A stretch of 64,000 nt of DNA from Mesostigma viride (taxonomy: Eukaryota; Streptophyta; Mesostigmatophyceae; Mesostigmatales; Mesostigmataceae), in contig RPFO01000022.1 in NCBI GenBank assembly GCA_009746045.1, forward strand, positions 1,915,160 to 1,979,159, given 5' to 3'. Both the position numbers and the translations under genes were made by a program. Positions 60,375-64,000 of the stretch are shown piece after piece. Within the stretch, counting starts at the first letter, position 1. Each line of letters begins with the position of its first letter. The notes below the pieces were generated by a model. The model did not search any database and had not been told where the DNA came from. It saw only the letters and a list, made by a program, of their open reading frames with translations.

Positions 60375-61050
60375 AGTTCCATTCATGCAGAATTCATTCA
60401 CCGACCCCCAACACTGACCGTACAGCCAGAACATACGAAAAGGTCTTGCATTCTCAATGAAAATGGGCTGTAACGGCATTCCATTGAGAATTCCATTCAG
60501 AACTCATTCACCGACCCCCAACACTGACCGTACAGCCTGAATTGGGCTGAACATGCGAAAAGGACTTGCATTCTCAATGAAAATGGGCTGTTGCGGCATT
60601 CCATTGAGAATTCCATTGAGAACTCATTCACCGACCCCCAACACTGACCGTACAGCCTGAACTGGGCTGAACATGCGAAAAGGACTTGCATTCTCAATGA
60701 AAATGGGCTGTTGCGGCATTCCATTGAGAATTCCATTGAGAACTCATTCAACGACCCCCAACACTGACCGTACAGCCTGAACTGGGCTGAACATGCAAAA
60801 AGGTCTTGCATTCTCAATGAAAATGGGCTGTTGCGGCATTCCATTGAGAATTCCATTGAGAACCCATTCACCGACCCCCAACACTGACCGTACAGCCTGA
60901 ACTGGGCTGAACATGCGAAAAGGACTTGCATTCTCAATGAAAATGGGCTGTTGCGGCATTCCATTGAGAATTCCATTGAGAACCCATGCACCGACCCCCA
61001 ACACTGACCGTACAACCTGAACTGGGCTGAACATGCGAGAAACGAAGGAC
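60375..61050. repeat. 120-bp tandem repeat, 5-6 copies
   Basis: The unit contains ACCGTACAGCCTGAACTGGG, AACATGCGAAAAGGACTTGC and ATTCCATTGAGAATTCCATT; the period is exactly 120 bp. Since this is divisible by three, a minus-strand frame of 186 residues (FRLYGQCWGSVNEFSMEFSM...) stays open through the array (61057-60497). It is probably a by-product of the repeat rather than a protein gene. Confidence 0.93.
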
Positions 61051-61275
61051 CATCCAAAAGTGAAAAAATTCTGATTCAAACAGTCCGCGGTGTTGTCCGA
61101 GCCTCGCATGCAAATGGCATTTGAATGAACAAAGCACAGTGACCGTCGTCTTTGCGCGCGCGCGGCTGCAGGTGCGTACAGCCTGCCAAGCACTACCGGT
61201 AATTACTTTGTGCGCGCACGAACAAAACCAACGTCGCCGGCGATTGTTTACCAAAACGTGCCTGCATAATATGAT

Positions 61276-61920
61276 ATGGCAATGAGTGAAACTGAGAACC
61301 AGAGGGCAAAACGCCTGTGTTATGCAAATACTTTAGGTGTTTGCGTGTTAGATCATGAAGATGGGGCAGATAACCAATGTCAGGGGAGATTGACGTGCAG
61401 GTGCTTTGTGTACGTCGAAAATATTGTTCATGAACGGATTTTGGCAACGGTGAAGAAATTCTGGAAGCTACGTAGATGGCATGATAGGTCAGTATGCTGT
61501 TCGGTTTTACAATTTCTTTTTCCGCCCAGTAGCTGCGGATATCGCGAGTATGGGTTATGGTACGCTTCTGGGCTAATGGGCGACCCGGGCAACAGAGGGA
61601 CCTGGGCAGTTAGATGGGTCAAAGAGTCTCCATTTTTTCGTCGTGATATCGCAGTCACGCCTGGCGAAAACCACGGCGAGCGCGAGCCATATTTTACTTT
61701 TGCCGCAAGGCTGGGTGCTTCCCGGGCGTCACCGTCCTTTAATATATATTTCTTGAGCTGTTCCGCGCAGCTGGCGGCCTGGGCGCACGTCAAGAACAAG
61801 GTTCCGGATGTCATCCGCAACCGCGTCGTTCTAAATAAGCGTGTCAAGAGTATCGTAGCTTATAACTCCCGCAGACTTTATGATTCCGGTTCTTTTCGAT
61901 GCCCAACGTCGTGGTTGTGA
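61276..61920 (+). CDS. Unrecognised 214-residue ORF
   Basis: The longest non-repeat frame of the right end. It starts at an ATG (MAMSETENQ) and contains FWKLRRWHDRS, CGYREYGLWYASGLMGDPGN, TWAVRWVKESPFFRRDIAV and NKRVKSIVAYNSRRLYD. It is Arg/Trp-rich with no clear motif or membrane span. It lies between the two inverted satellite arrays. It could be a fragment of a transposon protein, an orphan gene or a chance frame. Confidence 0.4.
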   Translation: MAMSETENQRAKRLCYANTLGVCVLDHEDGADNQCQGRLTCRCFVYVENIVHERILATVKKFWKLRRWHDRSVCCSVLQFLFPPSSCGYREYGLWYASGLMGDPGNRGTWAVRWVKESPFFRRDIAVTPGENHGEREPYFTFAARLGASRASPSFNIYFLSCSAQLAAWAHVKNKVPDVIRNRVVLNKRVKSIVAYNSRRLYDSGSFRCPTSWL

Positions 61921-62640
61921 TTACGCCTATGTCCGGGGAACTTAAAGGAAGTTTGCTGGGTAATGCTTTCTTTTCCCGTGTTGTCACTGAAAAGGTAAAC
62001 GGCCTTGTGTCGTCAAAACAGCAGCAAGCAGAAGTCACTGTGCTTAGAATTGCAATGTGGTAGTTTGATTTAAAACATATACTGCCTTGTTGCTGAAAAC
62101 TTTTTCAAGGCCTGCTGGGATGTTGCCCATATGTTTCCAACGCTTTAACTCATGTCCAAGTGAGCTAGACTGGCTTGGAAACTTGAGCTTGTCATGCTTA
62201 CATTGTGCTTGTATTGCTATTTGTGCCTCTTTGCAGTATCTGCTTTATATATAATTGAAGGCTTCAGCATCATTGTCGAGCACCGTGGTGGCAGCCAAGC
62301 CTCCAATAACGATCATGGACCTAACCTTGCCAAGTATTTGCTTCTTATTATTTCATTCTTTGGACTGAGCTAGCTTTGAGCTAGCTTTACACCTGCTGTT
62401 TGGCCTGCACCATGGTCCCTGGCTGCCAGTTACATTTTGTGCCCCCCCCGGCAGGCTGCAGGGTCTAGGATAGCGAGGGTGTAACGTAGTAGACATGTTG
62501 TGGGCACCCTGGGTGCATTTTCAGGACCAGCCTTTACTTTACCTGGCCCTGCCTTCTTTCTGGGCATATTGTTGACTTGAGTGCTTGTTGGTCACTCGCG
62601 TAGCGACCCCCCTGCATTCATAAATCGTAAACCATTATAC
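61921..62640. other. Non-coding stretch
   Basis: Mostly T-rich with no supported gene. Nothing distinctive except a GAGCTAGCTTTGAGCTAGC duplication near 62368. Confidence 0.35.
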
Positions 62641-62649
62641 AATGAGCAT

Positions 62650-64000
62650 ATTTCATGGATGTTAAGCTTGCAAGAATCCAGCTTGATATGAGTTCATTTG
62701 GTCATGATTCCTATTTGTTTCATGTAAGAAACCGGTGCAAATGGCGTAAAACTGCATATTCATACTGTCACATGTCACCATTTGAGCTCATAATGAGCCC
62801 AATTTTTGTAGGTGGTGTAGTATTATGGTTTAAATGTAGCTTGCAAGAATCCAGCTGGATATGAGTTCATTGGTTCATGATTCCTATTTGTTTCATGTAA
62901 GAAACCGGTGCAAATGACAAAAGGTTGCATATTTATACTGTCACATGTCACCATTTGAGCTCATAATGAGCCCAATTTTTGTAGGTGGTCTAGTATTATG
63001 GTTTAAATGTAGCTTGCAAGAATCCAGCTCGATATGAGCTCATTTGGTCATGATTCCTATTTATTTCGTGTAAGAAAACGATGAAAATGGCGTAAAACTG
63101 CATATTTATACTGTCACATGTCACCATTTGAGCTCATAATGAGCCCAATTTTTGTAGGTGGTGTAGTATTATGGTTTAAATGTTGCTTGCAAGAATCCTG
63201 GCAGCTCGATATGAGTTCATTTGGTCATGATTCCTATTAGTTTCATGTAAGAAACCGGTGCAAATGACGAAAAGCTGCATATTTACACTGTCACATGTCA
63301 CCATTTGAGCTCAGAATGAGCCCAATTTTTGTGGGTGGTCTATTTTCATGGTCTAGATGCTGCTTGCAAGAATCCAGCCTGAAATGAGTTCATTTGTTCA
63401 CTATTCATATTTGTTTCATGTCAGAAAAGGGGGAAAATGACGAAAAACTGCACATGTATGCTGTCACATGTCACCATTTGAGCTCAGAATGAGCCCAATT
63501 TTTGTGGGTGGTCTATTTTCATGGTCTAGATGCTGCCTGCAAGAATCCAGCCTGAAATGAGTTCATTTGTCCACTATTCATATTTGTTTCATGTAAGAAA
63601 AGGGGGAAAATGACGAAAAAATGCACATGTATGCTGTCACATGTCACCATTTGAGCTCAGAATGAGCCCAATTTTTGTGGGTGGTCTATTTTCATGGTCT
63701 ACATGCTGCCTGCAAGAATCCAGCCTGAAATGAGTTCATTTGTCCACTATTCATATTTGTTTCATGTAAGAAAAGGGGGAAAATGACGAAAAACTGCACA
63801 TGTATGCTGTCACATGTCACCATTTGAGCTCAGAATGAGCCCAATTTTTGTGGGTGGTCTATTTGCATGGTCTACATGCTGCCTGCAAGAATCCAGCCTG
63901 AAATGAGTTCATTTGTCCACTATTCATATTTGTTTCATGTAAGAAAAGGGGGAAAATGACGAAAAACTGCACATGTATGCTGTCACATGTCACCATTTGA
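62650..64000 (-). repeat. 173-bp satellite array, inverted, runs off the window
   Basis: Same unit as 57785-59700 in the opposite orientation, about eight copies to the window end. Copies nearest the centre (62650-63300) are diverged (AAACCGGTGCAAATGGCGTA in place of AAAAGGGGGAAAATGACGAA); those beyond 63300 match the other array closely. Confidence 0.95.

Noticed and set aside
60375-61050. CRISPR-like array
   Set aside because: The 120-bp units are contiguous without unique spacers, and the genome is eukaryotic. The same applies to the 34-, 66-, 70-81- and 173-bp arrays.

Overview
This is nuclear DNA from a eukaryote, most likely a green-lineage alga. Two genes look intact. Both have GT-AG introns and GC-rich exons: a plant-type 2-oxoadipate dioxygenase/decarboxylase-like (DUF1338) gene on the minus strand (seven exons, 21596-27050) and a long-form adenylate kinase gene on the plus strand (five exons, 28028-32176). 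They are divergent and roughly 1 kb apart. The assignment to Viridiplantae is inference from the plant-like form of both proteins. No rRNA or confident tRNA gene is present.

Almost everything else is mobile or tandem-repeat DNA, and the order of insertion can be read from target-site duplications. At 1-5590 a palindromic hairpin element was split by a 5.4-kb LINE (14-bp duplication), and the LINE was then split by a piggyBac-type element (TTAA duplication). At 5690-8430 lies a decayed LTR-retroelement (gag zinc knuckle, integrase) with a minisatellite. At 8640-20160 there are LINE-derived pieces, including elements that carry only an ORF1-like gene and a 3' end, and two 1.6-kb inverted arms of an unrecognised repeat. 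At 20567-21345 a LINE tetranucleotide tail runs into a 0.75-kb array of changing tetranucleotides, which ends 250 bp from the last DUF1338 exon.

From 34349 to about 56818 one Ty3/gypsy chromovirus lies on the minus strand: 3' LTR, polypurine tract, an unusual extra coding region after pol, chromodomain, integrase, RNase H, RT, protease and gag with a long polyglutamine run. It carries three later insertions: a 1.7-kb piggyBac-type element inside integrase, a 7.5-kb CACTA-type element inside gag, and a 770-bp foldback cluster inside the polyglutamine tract. Removing the piggyBac or the CACTA insertion with one copy of its duplication rejoins the reading frame exactly, which supports the boundaries. 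The retrotransposon itself is dead: it has several frameshifts and a changed catalytic Asp in RT.

The right end (57785-64000) has a 173-bp satellite in two arrays of opposite orientation. They flank a 3-kb segment with a 120-bp tandem repeat and two unrecognised reading frames. That segment, the ORF1-only elements, the foldback/B-box composites and the extra ORF of the chromovirus are the best candidates for something undescribed.
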